DNA of 64,000 bases from Anthoceros angustus (lineage: Eukaryota > Streptophyta > Anthocerotopsida > Anthocerotales > Anthocerotaceae), in assembly GCA_010909165.1 (NCBI GenBank), contig VJWM01000296.1:52379-116378 (forward strand), in the 5' to 3' direction. This document shows, one piece after another, positions 45,650-58,597 of the stretch. Both the position numbers and the translations under genes were made by a program. Positions within the stretch are counted from its first letter, which is position 1. Each line of letters starts with the position of its first letter. The notes beneath the pieces are model-generated. The model saw only the letters and a list, made by a program, of their open reading frames with translations, was not told the origin of the DNA and searched no databases.

Positions 45650-46815
45650 TGTGGCGCGACTTTTCTTGGCGGTAGGCGCGCACAATCCGTGTCGTTGTAG
45701 GAAGAAGTCCGTTCCCAAAGGGAATGATAGGCTCCGTTTACGCGTTTGGTGATTCTTACCGTCCTTAGCGCTCGTTCGGCCTCAACACACACATACTCCT
45801 AACTACTCTGGCGTTCACCGTCTGAGCCCGGTATGGCCAAGCGTTTAAGGACCCGTTGTCCATCGTTCACATCCGTCCCTCACATCCAGTCCTTTCCTCT
45901 CTCCCTCACGCTACACTCTTGGTCTTAGAAAAAAGCGGGTTACAGGACCTCCTCCGTCGTTCCGCGGGCCTCTCGGGCTCTACACGCCCTCCCGAGTTCC
46001 TCCGGCTCACGTTCGATCCGTTCGGTGCCGGACGCGGCTCGGGGCACGGTCACCAGTCACCCTTCCACACACACCACGCGTTAAGTCCGTCACGGGACCT
46101 TGATCAATCTCCCGGGCGTGCTGCTCGGTGACTCGGGACTCACGTTAGCAAGAAGACTCACAAAGGTGCAGAGCGGCATCAACACCAAGAGAAAGATGCT
46201 TTACTAGGCCTCGGCCCTCTTATCTGCGCCCAAGGTGGCGTCTTTATTACACCCCTATTGATAGCCAGCGGTATATCGGCCGCCTACCATCCTATTTCCC
46301 CCCTATCTCCTTCCATGTTGTGGGAAGGTCCACAGGCCCCGCCTCGGAATGGGTGGTCAATCCCCGTCACAGCGGTTGTGGCACCCAATCGGATGATCCG
46401 TGGCGGGCCTCCTCTCCGGAATCACAGCCGGGTTGGGCTCTGGCGGATCGACAAGCCGTTACCACGGCGTCATCCTCCCACAGCCTCCCACAGGTCCCCC
46501 GGTGGGGCCACCATATCTGCTCCCCTAGCGTAAGTCGAAGGGGCTCCTCCTTCTTGCGGCCGGTCCTCGAGGTCTGTCTCGACTCGAACTTGAGTCCGGC
46601 TTCTGGTCGGCCGGCTAGGTCCGACCTTGTCTGCAGGGTCCGGACCTCGGGGTCCGGACTTATTCGGTCCGGACTTGAGTCCGGACTTATTGTCCGGACT
46701 TGGTCCGGACTTATTCTGGTCCGGACTTGGTCGGCCTCCCCTGGTCCGGACAAAGTCCGGACTCACGCCCACCGGGTTTCCTCCCTCAGGACTCCTCCGT
46801 GGCTCTCCCCTCAAG
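45650..46815 (-). repeat. LTR-like copy 1
   Basis: The plus-strand side starts TGTGGCGCGACTTTT and shares GGCGCGCACAATCCG, TGTCGTTGTAGGAAG and later blocks with the copies at 56941 and 58598. The inner border is not defined: similarity to copy 3 continues beyond it, and only copy 2 diverges, at a rearrangement point. The length given is the part shared by all three. Confidence 0.7.
46638..46765. repeat. TCCGGACTT-type short tandem array in LTR-like copy 1
   Basis: About nine TCCGGAC palindromes, most followed by TT(A/G), occur in about 130 bp. Equivalent arrays lie at 57917-58031 and 59560-59690 at the same place in the other two LTR-like copies. Confidence 0.88.
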
Positions 46816-46979
46816 TCCTCCATGTTCCCGATCGCCGGTGACTCCTTGGCCCCTCCTTCCATGGTGAGGTGCGGGGTGCTTACCTCGCATCCGCGCTCCC
46901 TCGTTCGCTCCTCGGTTGCTCCTCTCCGCCGCTCCGTCATCTCAAGCAGGGGCCACTAGGGTCCTGTCTTTGTCCCGTG

Positions 46980-49900
46980 GCCTTCATCTCCCAGGCCTTC
47001 CGGTCCGTCCGTTTCGGGGCGTCGAGGCTTCTCGCTTGAGGGGCTCGTGGTAATAGGCAAAGTCTGAATCGACTTGTTGAATTGCCTCTTCCACGTGTGC
47101 CGCACCGATACTCCCTCCGCCATAAGTGTTGGGCGTCTTTGCCCGGCTTGTTGGGCCACCTCTCTCTGCCCGGTTGTGGTGGGCGGTATCAGGCTACAAG
47201 GCGGCCTCGGTCACCTCTGCAGCCTGTTGCTCCCTCGCTCCGTCGTTTCCTCTCCATTGCCACTTACCGCCATAGCGCGTTCCCTTCCGCCTTTCTCGGT
47301 GGACCGGCTTCTTTTCTTCCGTGCTCGCGCTCCTCCGTTCATTCGGCCTTTAGCTCATGACTCCCTCTCCGGGCGGTCGGTACCTCCGTCCAGACTCGGG
47401 ACTTCCTCCGGCTCCTTCGTGGCAGCAGCGTCCAACTCCTTGGATAGTCGCGATTTTCCTCCGTCTTGAGGCCGGAGAGGCACTCTGTTCGTGCTCGAGT
47501 CGTGGATTCTCGTTGAGAATCACTGCTTTCCGCATCTTGGAGTTGTAGCTCAGTGTCCTTGCATCCTCCATCTGCTGCCGCCTCTCCTCTACTTCCTGCT
47601 GCTCGGAGATCTCCTATCTCCCAGTCTTGGCCTCCATCTCCTCCTTTGGCCCTTGCACGCTCCATAGCCTTTGTCGGCCTTGAGTTAACCTCGGCACTGT
47701 GACTCTCTCCACGGTTCGATCACGTGGTATCCCGGTCGCTCTTGCCGCTTGACTCCTTCGCCGCCTTTACAGGCCGCCCACTTGGCCTCCATCTGCTGCC
47801 GCCTCCAGTCCGAGCTCTCTGCTTGTGCCGGGCCTCTTGCCTCTGCTGCGCTTCCCCTCTTGCAAGGTCCTCCGCCCGCGCTTGGCCTCCCAGGCTTGCT
47901 TGTTCGCCTGTGAAGAACCTTAACCAGTCTGTGAACGCGGGCCTCGCGCTCCGCCACCGGCGTTTCCCTTCCTCGATCCGGCGAGGGACTCCGCCTTTCC
48001 TTTGCCCCTCGCCGCCTTCACTTGCTCTTGGGTTCCACCATCCTCCTCGGGTGGCCTCCACTTCACAGGTCTTCTCCCTGCAGAGACCCCAAAGCATTCC
48101 GTCCATGTGTAGCAGACTCGCCGTGTTTCTTCCACGGCCCGTGAGGAGAAAGTCCGTAGTGGGGCCGGCATTTCTCGGTCCGCCAGGACCTCCATACATG
48201 ATCGGAGTAAGTCCGGGTGGGTTCTCCGGACCTAATCGGGACCCTCGGTCACAGTGGTGGTCAGAGTCTCACCCTCTTTGGCCCTCTTGGCCTCTAACTC
48301 CTTTGTGCCCTCTTTCTCACAGGGCTCGGAGGAGGTGAGGGGGTCGGGAGCAAGCTCTTTTGCCCCTTCACAGCCGGGGCAGGCCGGCTCGGTGTGCCCG
48401 GTGACCTCCACTCCTTGGGCCACGTCCTTCGCCCTCCTTCGCCTCTTGACCTCTTGCCACTCCGTGGCGGGGAATCGGCACTCCCAGTCTTTGCGTTGGT
48501 AAGCGGCACCGTCTTCCGCCTCTTGACTCCCGTTGAGTTCGTCGGGGCTCGGCGTCGTGGTTGTTGGTTGTCATCTGCCGGTCAGCCGCCCTCGGCATCG
48601 GCTCCCTCCTTGCTCGGAGGGCACCAAAAGGAGGAAGGGAATCGCCTCCCAAACTTCCACAGGTGGTGAGGGGTTCGCTCAGGGCGTATGGAGTCAGGAA
48701 TCCTCCCGATCGTCCTCCTCCGAGTCGCTTGGTCTTGAAGGGCGACCCCCACCTCAGGCGCCCTTGCACGCTCTACAGCGGGCCTCCGGCCCCGGGGCGC
48801 CCGTTCAAGCTCTCCCTCCTTGAGCTCGAAATGTCCCCATACATGAATCGGGTATGGGGTCGGCCCGATGGCGAGGCTTCTCGCTCCTTAGCTTGCGTGC
48901 CTCTGGCGAAGGCGAAGATAATCCTTCCCGTCCGCTCTCTTCCCCGGCTGGGCGCATGCGAGAATACCAGAGTTATCACCAAGGTGATCCACCTTGGTGG
49001 CGAGTTCAATGGACAATGATCCGGGCTACCGCCCTTACTCGGATCCGGCGGATCGGATATCAACCATCCGTTGGTTGTCCTGCGTTCGAGCCTCAACGCC
49101 GCTGGTGGCCCTATCTTCCCGCCGCCTTAAGGGGCTCGGCACCACGCCCCTTCTTCCTCCTTGGCGGTTGTAGGCCATCCTCGGGACCTCAAGGTCCATC
49201 GCCTCGGGTCCTCCGGAGGTTCTTGGATCGGACCTCCTTGTTGATCGCCCGCATCTTGGGCAAACTCCGGACTAGAGTTGTCAAAGGTCCGAGACCATTT
49301 GGAACACGTCCGGATGCCACTCCTGCACCAATTCCCTTCCTCGATCCGGCGAGGGACTCCGCCTTTCCTTTGCCCCTCGCCGCCTTCACTTGCTCTTGGG
49401 TTCCACCATCCTCCTCGGGTGGCCTCCACTTCACAGGTCTTCTCCATGTACCGAGACCCCAAAGCATTCCGTCCATGGCTCCCAGACTTCGCCGTGTTTC
49501 TTCCACGGCCGCGTGTGAGGCCCCACAAAGTCCGTAGTGGGGCCGGCATTTCTCGGTCCAGGACCTCCATACCTTGATCGGAGTAAGTCGGGGCGGGTTC
49601 TCGGACCTAATCGGGACCCTCGGGTCACAGTGGTGGTCAGTCTCACCCTCTTTGGCCCTCTTGGCCTCTAACTCCTTTGTGCCCTCTTTCTCACAGGGCT
49701 CGGAGGAGGTGAGGGGGTCGGGAGCAAGCTCTTTTGCCCCTTCACAGCCGGGGCAGGCCGGCTCGAGGTGGGGCTGCGCGGTGACCTCCTGCTCCTTGGG
49801 CCACGTCCTTCTGCCCTCCTTACGCCTCTTGACCTCTTGCCACTCAGGTGGGGGGTAAGTCGGCACCTTCGAGGTCTTTGCGTTGGTAAGCGGCACCGTC

Positions 49901-51440
49901 TTCCGCCTCTTGGCTCCGTTGAGTTCGTCGGGGCTCGGCGGTCGTGGTTGTTGGTTCATCTGCCGGTGCGGGCCGCCAACGCCCTCGGCATCGGCTCCCT
50001 CCATGCCTGCTCGGAGGGCACCAAAAGGAGGAATCTCCCAAACTTCCACAGGTGGTGAGGGGTTCGCTCAGGGCGTATGGAGTCAGGAATCCTCGATCGT
50101 CCTCCTCCGAGTCGCTTGGTCTTGAAGGGCGACCCCCACCTCAGGCGCCCTTGCACGCTCTACAGCGGGGCCTCCGGCCCCTTGGGCGCCCGTTCAAGCT
50201 CTCCCTCCTTGAGAGCTCGAAATGTCCCCATACATGAATCGGTATGGGGTCGGCCCGATGGCGAGGCTCGCTCCTTAGCTTGCGTGCCTCTGGCTGAGCC
50301 GAAGATAATCCTTCCCAGTCGCTCTCTTCCCATTGGGCGCATGCGAGAATACCAGCAGGTTATCACCAAGGTGATCCACCTTGGTGGCGAGTTCAATGGA
50401 CAATGATCCGGGCTACCGCCCTTACTCGGCCGTCGGCCGGATATCAACCATCCGTTGGTTGTCGCTGCGTTCGAGCCTCATCGCGGTGGCCCTATCTTCC
50501 CGCCGCCTTAAGGGGCTCGGCACCACGCCCCTTCTTCCTCCTTGGGCGGTTGTAGGCCATCCTCGGGACCTCAAGGTCCATCGCCTCGGGTCCTCCGGAG
50601 GTTCTTGGATCGGACCTCCTTGTTGATCGCCGCATCTTCGGGCAAACTCCGGACTAGAGTAACGTTGTCAAAGGTCAGACCATTTGGAACACGTCCGGAT
50701 GCCACTCTGCACCAATTCCCTGCTTCCTCCGGCCGGGCCCGGTCCGGATAGCGCGGGTCACAATGTTGCGCTCCACGAGGTCCATGGCTCCCAGACTTCG
50801 GCTTTTGGGTGCCATTGCTTTCTCCTCCTCTTGTTCTGGCTGGCCGAGTCCGTGGCACGATGTTCCTCCTTCGCGCGTTGCTCCAACCTTGACGGTGAGC
50901 CGCTCTTGGCGCCCAAAAGATAGCGCCGAGCGGATTGCGGGCGCAAGGGGCTGAGGATTATGCGGAGGCTGCCGTGACCTCCCTCCTTGGCCGCTTGTGG
51001 AAGTCTGGGCGGAAGGCGCCTCTTCGTTGTCCGTGCGCGAGTGCATGGCGACTCGACCCTCGCTTACTCGGCCCACGCGCGCGCGCGGGCGTGAATACTG
51101 CCTGCGGCCTCGCAGGTTCAGTCTGACCTGCATGCCCGACCTCCACTCGGGGCCGTCACGTGGCGCCGCCTCGTGCATCCTCACGCCTCCGCTCCTAGGT
51201 TACTTTCCTGGCGTACTTATCCTATTTTGACTGGGTGGGTTCGGACTTATCCGTTACTCGGCGTAGTCGGAGCTTGCCATAGGTAATGGGGTCCGTTGTT
51301 CACTCAGTCCGGAGTATACTCCGCCTCGTCCGGCGCTACCCCAATTTATTCCTCCTTTTCCGCCTTATTTATCCTTCAATCCTAAAAAGCGAAACCCTAC
51401 TTATTTCTTAACTCCCGAGTGCATAGCCCACATACTCCCT
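46980..51440 (-). other. Unrecognised region between integrase and 3' LTR of the gypsy element
   Basis: About 4.5 kb lies downstream of integrase in element orientation, where some plant gypsy lineages carry an extra ORF. Minus-strand frames are long but interrupted; recurring peptides include REMPAPLRT, KTCEVEATRGGWWNPR and GGVPRRIEEG. None matches a family that I know. A 1.37-kb stretch inside it is duplicated (47964-49331 and 49332-50716), and the region recurs once more at about 59880-63080. Confidence 0.5.
47964..50721. repeat. Tandem duplication of ~1.37 kb in the gypsy extra region
   Basis: Copy 1 is 47964-49331 and copy 2 is 49332-50715, joined at TTCCCT (49332-49337). The same hexamer lies at the parental ends (47964-47969 and 50716-50721). 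The equivalent at 60860-62390 is single, so the duplication is specific to this element. That single copy has its own ~130-bp repeat (about 61374-61620). Confidence 0.85.
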
Positions 51441-51541
51441 TCTCATCATTGGCGTCTCGCCAACACTAAGCATACTTCTTCACCCGCCACCCGTTCACCC
51501 GAGTGGGCAGCTCTCCATCTAGTGGTGGGACGGACCCGTTG

Positions 51542-52501
51542 TCATATACTTGCACCACTTGGTACGGACCCATCCATCTCGGTGAAGTTTGCACGGAAAA
51601 TGCATGTATGACTATCATAAAGGAGGGCGGTCCCTTCCTTTACATACTCCATTCCATGATGGCGATCGTGCCAAATCTTTTGGTTTTGCACCATCTTGTT
51701 GAGCTTCTTCCTCCTCATGTCTTTGAACAAACCCCAAGAGTCGCTCGGTGGCTTTCCTCTTCTGTCGTCTCCTTCCATCATTACTCGAAAAGTGGGCACT
51801 TCAAACTCTCACGGCATTACGGAGAGTGTCGTAGGTCAAGTAAGGGTCCGTTGTGTGGTCACCTTCTCTGCTGTCCGGGCCATGCGGATGGATGGCATCA
51901 TGGGCGTAGTTCACGTGAGTTTATTCAGATCCTGAGATGAGCCCATTTGTCTTCTCTGTCGACCCATTGGCCTTAGGATTGTAGGGTGCCGTCTTGCGAT
52001 GATTGATGCGAAATACTCCGTCATGGCGGCCACCACATCATTAAGGAAATGGGTTCCCCTATCACTTACCTGCGGCGGACATCCGTGCGGGTTATGATGT
52101 TCTCGTCACAATTTGGCCACGGTATTTGCGAGTCCGTTCTTGTCGCCACCGCCTCTACCCACAGTGCGGTAGTCCGTTGCCACCGGGATGTATCTCCTTT
52201 GTGTGTGTCTTGTCGTGGTATAGGTCCAACAAAGTCAATACCCACTTTTCGAAGGTGCGGTGCCAATATCGGTACTAGCGCATGTCGTCGGGGTTGGCTT
52301 TCCGATCCGACAAGCATCACACTTCTTCCTAAGCGGTGGGTGTCCCCATACATTGTTGGCCACCGGTATCCGCTTCAAAATCTTTTGGTGGTGACTGTCT
52401 TGCGTAGTGTCCTCCCCAATCCTTCGTGCATTCCCACGGCGCTCCATCTCTGCCGGTTGCAAGTACCTTCGTTCTACTCCGTCAGGCCCTAATTTGAACA
52501 C
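51542..52501 (-). pseudogene. Integrase region of the gypsy element
   Basis: Fragments in different frames include CDACRIGKPTPTTCAS (part of the integrase zinc-binding region), FVGPIPRQDTHKG and WVEAVATRTD of the catalytic core, and a C-terminal piece with KLNKMVQNQKIWHDRHHG. Several frameshifts separate them. Confidence 0.75.
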
Positions 52502-52846
52502 ACACCGTTGTACATTACGAAGGGTCGAGCATAGTGCACGAATGCCTCCCTCACAGTCGATTTTGGAAGCTCCATTCCCAGGTACCGCTCTATTTCTTCG
52601 TAGGTCGGACGGCGGACCCTCCCTTCTCGCCTAAAATGCCCGTTCGTAGCTTGGGGTTGTCTGGGCTCCTCCGGTTGTACTTTTCTGCGGCAACCAATGT
52701 CTCATCCGGAGCATCTTCACGATCTCTCAACACCTGTTTTCAATCGTGACGAAATCGCATTTTGGTGCCTCCCTTGTCTTGTTTCCACTTGACGTGAACT
52801 CCTGCGGCAACAATATCCACCTTGCTATCCGTCGAGTCCGCCTTAT

Positions 52847-53898
52847 TCACCGGATGCTTGAGCAAAGTGGTCTACATAGAACACAAACTCCAGGGCGGTA
52901 GTGTCGAATTTCTTGGACATATACCATACCCGTGCTTGGCCTCTGTAGTTGTGTATTTTCGTTCGCGTGGGTGAGCGCCGTCCGGTAGTATACGGGATAA
53001 TCCCGCTTGTCGTCCCGGCTCGGCACTACTCCGATAGCAAAGCGGACACGTCTACATACACATGAAATTTCTGCTCGATCCGGTCCTCTTAGGGTGCGCT
53101 TACCAAGGTGTTCCTCCGAAGGCCTCCTCTCGCTCCGTGACCGGTCCAAACCTCCTCCTTCATGATGGTTACATCAACTTAGCCCCTCTTAAAGTCCTTA
53201 ATAAACCGGTAGTATCCCACCATTCCGAAACCTCTCGGCTCCTTTAGGTTCGTCGGTGGAGGCGGATGACCGGACCTTGTCCCGTCCACCTCGATTCCAG
53301 CCGACACCCGATGTCGCAAGATTCCCTCCGTCATTCCAAAGTAGCATTTCTCGGTGTAGGCTCAATTGAGTCTCCGGCGCTCAAGCACCTTCTTAGATGC
53401 CCAAGGTGTTTGTCCTGCTCCCCATGCACACAAAATCATCCAGAATATCTCCATGAAGTCCCTCGAAGTCACGGAAGGCGTTGGTCACCATACGCATGAG
53501 CGACCACAGGCGCTCGGTCATCCCAAAGGCACTTCTCTTGTAGGCAAGCGTACCCCACTCGTAGTGAAGGTCGTCTTGTCCCGGTCCGACTCCCTTAGGT
53601 GCAATTGGTTATATCCGGAGTAGCCATCCGGAAGGAGTAAGTAGTCCGTCCACCTTGTCCAAAATGTCGTCTTGGCATCGGAAGTGGTCCTTCTCCGTTC
53701 TTGAGCTTCCTCCAATCTTGGCATACCGAATTTGTCTGGGGGGAACCACCACAATGTAGCGACCCACTCGGATGGGGAAAATGATGTCTGCCTCCGGTAC
53801 TTATCAAGGACCTCCTTCACCTTGATCGAATACTTGGGGTTGAGCTTGTATTGTGATTCGGTGCTCCACGGCTTCAAATCGATCTTATGCTCTCCCAC
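52847..53898 (-). pseudogene. Reverse transcriptase and RNase H region of the gypsy element
   Basis: RT: EHKIDLKPWSTESQYKLNP, KYSIKVKEVLDKYRRQ, then DGYSGYNQLHLRESDRDK and TTFTTSGVR. RNase H: YPVYYRTALTHANEN and GMVYVQEIRHYRPG, as in the RNase H of gypsy elements. Frameshifted in several places; the YxDD box was not found intact. Confidence 0.75.
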
Positions 53899-56800
53899 TT
53901 CTTGGAATGCCCTTCATGTCCGTGACCTTGAAGGCGAACACCTCATAAAACTCCCCAGTGCTTTAGTCCTTCCTTGGTCCGGAGGCATGCCTTTCTTAAA
54001 CTTGAGAATTTGCGGACCTCCACTTCTTCCACGTCGTCCGGGTTCACCGTCTCCGTTCGTCTTTGCCTCAAACCCCTCGTCCTCCTCTCGGGATCGTCCT
54101 CTCGCATCCCCATTCTCGAAGAGCTCGTCGGAGGTGAATCGTGTTACTCCTTGATGTCAGCTTTTCCTTGGTCCGACTCTTGTTGTCTCCCCCTTGTCTT
54201 TGGTCCGACCTCCTCTTCACTTCCTTCCTCCGGCCCGTTGTGGCGTTTACTCAAAACAATCAACCACTTCCGCCAAAGGCATCCGCGGTAGTCCATCTCC
54301 TCCTCGGACGGCGGATCTTGGCGAAAGTCGCCTCCTCGGAACTATCTTGTTCGTCGCCGGTGGAGTCCTCAGGTATACCCCAGTAGTGCTCACGGTTTCC
54401 CACAATAGGTGTCCTTGCTCCGGTGATAGCAACCCTCCCTTCCTTCACCTTAGGGTCCCGTCCACCGGCTTGAAGTGAATCTCCTTCCTTCCAAAGTGTA
54501 GCTGCAGGCCAACCCGACCATGGCAGCACCTCATACCCTAATGGTCCGGCGGTTTGATCACAACAAAATCCGGTTTGTAGTGCGCGGCTGCTATGGTGGC
54601 CAAGACTCGGTTAACTCCCGGATCTCTTCTTGACATATACGCCATTCTCGAGTCTTCGTTGAGGTTCGAAGGATGTGAAGCCCAATTTTCGCCGTGGCTT
54701 GGTGATGAGGTTGACTCCGGACCCGTGTCCAGTACATCCTTGATGATACATCCAATCTCCACTTGTACCTGGCGCCAGGTCGTATGGGACACCACCCTCA
54801 CTTCCTGTGCTACCCTTCACGGCTTGGTGCTCACGGTGGGTTTCCTAACGGCCCGGACCTCTTGTGGTATTTCGGGTTATCCCTCGGTATCGAAAGGACA
54901 CAAGGTCTGGCGATTCATCATCGGTCCGCCACATTAAAGGCGAGGCTTCTACCCCAATCGAGGATCCTGCTGCTGCGTCCTCATCCTCTCCCGGTCACTT
55001 GTTACGGTATTCTCCGGATGCTTGCGCATTTCCTCCGCAACATCTCGGTCACCTCCCGGACTACGTCCGGTGGAAGCTAACGTCGCCGTCGAGGCACCGT
55101 TCCTTCTCCCTGTCAGGAGAACTTCCTTGGTAATCCCTCCGTGAGCCCGTCCAGCCCTCCTTCATCGGTCGGATCCTCTGCTGGTATTTCCGTTTGATTG
55201 CCTTCCTCGGCGTCGTGGCGCTTCCTCCGATCTTGTTCTTCTTCAATGGCGCCTTTCTCGCTCCTTCCTTGACTACGGTAGACACCTCAAGATTTCCACG
55301 ACTCCCTTCCTTCGACACCCCCCCAGTACCTTCTTGTTCTTTTCCATCTCGCGTACCTGGGAATCTCTTCCCACTCCGCCAGAGCATCTTGACTTGCCGT
55401 GCAGTCGGTCTTAGGAGGTGGCGTTGGTGGTCGGGTTCTCCTTGGTGTGGCATATCGTCGTCCTTGTGCGGGGTTGGGACATAGCGTCTTGCTGTCATAT
55501 GCCCGGCCTTGCGATCGCCACTGCTCGAAGTCCCCATTACCACCTCGTTGAGTGCGGACACGCGTTGGAGTAATGGCGGGATTCGCGGTTCCAAGACCAC
55601 GGCCGTCGGAGGATACGAAGGGGCTCCCATGCGGTGCTGCATCGGTGGGGCCCGTTGTATTGACGGACCTCCGGTTGGCGGATACATGGTTTTGGGATAT
55701 CGCGGCCCGGAGGGGCTTCCTGCACGATAGGCCTCTTCCCATTGCTCCTCGGCCTCCTCCTCGTGTAGTCCACTTGATGCACCGGCCTTGAGGCGGTTGG
55801 ATTCGAATGGCCGTGTTCTTGGCGGCACACGGGCGTTCGCACCGTAGTCGGTGTTTTCCGCGCTCTCGGTCCTTAACGTTTATCGCGGTCCTCTACTCTC
55901 TTTATCACTTTTCCGGGTCCTCCCGGATGCTACCTCCTTAGGGAGTCGGGTCCGGAGCTTCTCGGACCGTCTTGGTGTCACCACCTCCTTCTTACCACTT
56001 CTTTTAGCGGGGCTTTCTTGCTCTTCTTCTTGCGGGATACTCTTCCTCGCTAGAGACCTCGTCTCTTCTTGGACGACGCTCCTCCTCCTCAAGACACCTC
56101 CATTGGTCTTCCTCCTCCTCGAAGACTCTTCCTCCTCGAGTCGAACCCCGTTTCTTCTTCTTCTTCTTGCCTCCTTGATTTCTTTATCCTCGATGTAGCG
56201 ATTCCTCGTAGTTTTCGGCCGCTCGGCCTTGCCCGTCCTTCTCGGCGGCGGCGGGGCGTGCAGCCATGGGTTTGGCTAGGCGACGCGAACCACCGTCGCT
56301 TGCATCGTGGTATGGGTTGGATGCCGATCCTCGGGCATAGAACCGCTCGATGTCTGAGCCCGGCTTCTCCTTCTTCCTTGATTTTCCAACTTTGATAATA
56401 CATACCCCTCACTGGTCGATCCTCGAAACCGTTCTAGAAGGCATTTTCAAAGCTTCAAGCGAGGCGGGTGGGGCATTCTCCGTGGTCGGTACTTTCTCCG
56501 ATACCATTGAGTTGTCCTCGGAGAACCCCTTGGAAAAGGCTGGATGCGTCGACTCCCTCTCCGTTGAAGTTGGCTTTGGACACGAAGTCCTCCACAAAGG
56601 TCTCGCATCCGCTCCTTCTTCCCTCCGAATATGGAGTGCTTGTTTGGTCGGTAGGGGCCGCCATGCGCCATCGATGGGTTAGGCGTGGTCCTACCTTCTT
56701 CCGTTGGCGTCCCTTGTACCCGACTCGTCTTGGTCCGACAATTCGACCACGTTCTCCCTCCTCGATCGGTGCTCTCGTTGGGTTTGGCGTCTCTCTCTCA

Positions 56801-56920
56801 CGGCTCGGAGAGCGCGTGACCACGTCCGATCCTCGACGGTTCACTCTTGACCGTCGCTCGACACGCATTCACTTACCTTCTCTTCCTAAGGGCGCACTTT
56901 GCGGCACCACGGACCGATTT

Positions 56921-56940
56921 CATTCCCGGCAGCGCCAAAA
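56921..56940 (-). other. Primer-binding-site region of the gypsy element
   Basis: On the minus strand the LTR end CCACA is followed by TTTTGGCGCTGCCGGGAATG, close to the TGGCGCC(G)TTGCCGGGGA-type primer site of plant gypsy elements. The same sequence, one G shorter, precedes the LTR-like copy at 58598. Confidence 0.65.
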
Positions 56941-58597
56941 TGTGGCGGACTTTTCGATGGCGGTAGGCGCGCACAATCCGTGTCGTTGTAGGAAGAAGTC
57001 CGTTCCCAAAGGGAATGATAGGCCCGTTTACCGCGTTTGGTGATTCTTACCGTCCTTAGCGCTCGTTCAACTCAACACACACGCTCTAACTACTCTAGCG
57101 TTCACCGTCGAGGCCCGGTATGGCCAAGCGTTTAAGACCCGTTGCGTCCGTCGTTCACATCCTCCCTCGCATCATCCTTTCCTCTCTCCTCACGCTACAC
57201 TCTTGATCTTAGAAAAAGGCGGGTTTGATCGGACCTCCTCCCGTTCCGCGGGCCTCTCGTCCGGGCTCTACACACCCTCCCGTTCCTCCGGCTCACCACG
57301 TTCGATCGTTTGGATGGCTCCGGACGAAATCACCCGGTCACCCTTCCACACACACACCACAGCGTTAAGTCCGTCACGGGACCTTGATCAATCTCCCGGG
57401 CATGCTCGGTGACTCGGGACTCACGTTAGCAAGAAGACTCACAAAGGTGCGCAGAGCGGCATCAACACCAAGAGAAAGATGCTTTACTAGAGCCTCGGCC
57501 CTCTTATCTGCGCCCAAGGCGTCTTTATTACACCCCTATTACGGGCGTGCTTCGGTATACCCTAATCGGCCGCCTACCATCCTATTTCCTCCCCTATCTC
57601 CTTCCTTGTGGGAAGGTCCACAGGCCCCGCCTCGGAATGGGTGGTCAATCCCCGTCACAGCGGTTGTGGCGCACCCAATCGGATGATCCGTGGCGGGGCC
57701 CTCCTCTCCCGGAATCACATCGGGTTGGGCTCTGGCGCGGCGACGCCCGTTACCACGCGTCATCCTCCCCACCTCCCCACGGGTCCTTGCCGGTGGGGCC
57801 ACTGCTCCCCTAAGCGTAAGTCGAAGGGGCTCCTCCTTCTTGCCCCGGTCCTCGAGGTCTGTCTCGACTCCGAACTTGAGTCATTCAGTCGGCCGGCTGG
57901 GTCAGGCCTTGTCTCAGGTCCGGACCTCGGGGTCGGACTTGTCCGGACGTCGGACTTGTCGAGTCCGGACTTGGTCCGGACTTATTCAGTCCGGACTTGG
58001 TGGCCTCCCCTGGGTCCGGACAAAGTCCCTCACGCCCACCGGGTTTCCTCCCTCACGGGACTCCTCCGTGGCTCTCCCTCGAAACCGTTCTAAGAAGGCA
58101 TTTTCAAAGCTTCAAGCAGGCGGGTGGGGCATTCTCCGGTGGTCGGTACTTTCTCCGATACCATTGAGCGGTTCCTCGGAGAACCCCTTGGAAAAATTTG
58201 GATGAGTGCGTCGGCTCCTCTCCGTTGAAGTTGGCTTTGGACGAAGTCCTCCACAAAGGTCTCGCATCCGCTCCTTCTTCCCTCCGAATATGGAGATGCG
58301 CTTGTTTGGTCGGTAGGGGCCATGGGCTGCGCCATTAGCGTGTGTCCTACCTTCTTCCGTTGGCGTCCCTTGTACCCGTACTCGTCTTGGTCCGACAATT
58401 CGACCACGTTCTCCCTCCTCGATCGGTGCTCTCGTTGGGTTTGGCGTCTCTCTCTCACGGCTCGGAGAGCCGAGGTGACCACGTCCGATCCTCCCAGTTC
58501 ACTCTTGACCGCCCTCGACCGCCACGCATTCACTTACCTTCTCTTCCTAAGGGCGCACTTTGCGGCACAGACCGATTTCATTCCCGCAGCGCCAAAA
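56941..58597 (-). repeat. LTR-like copy 2 fused to a duplicated leader/gag start
   Basis: 56941-58076 matches LTR-like copies 1 and 3. At CCTCGAA (58077-58083) it switches to a second copy of the leader and gag start (58084-58597, equivalent to 56428-56940). The same heptamer is present at both parental sites (59727-59733 and 56421-56427). Confidence 0.8.
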
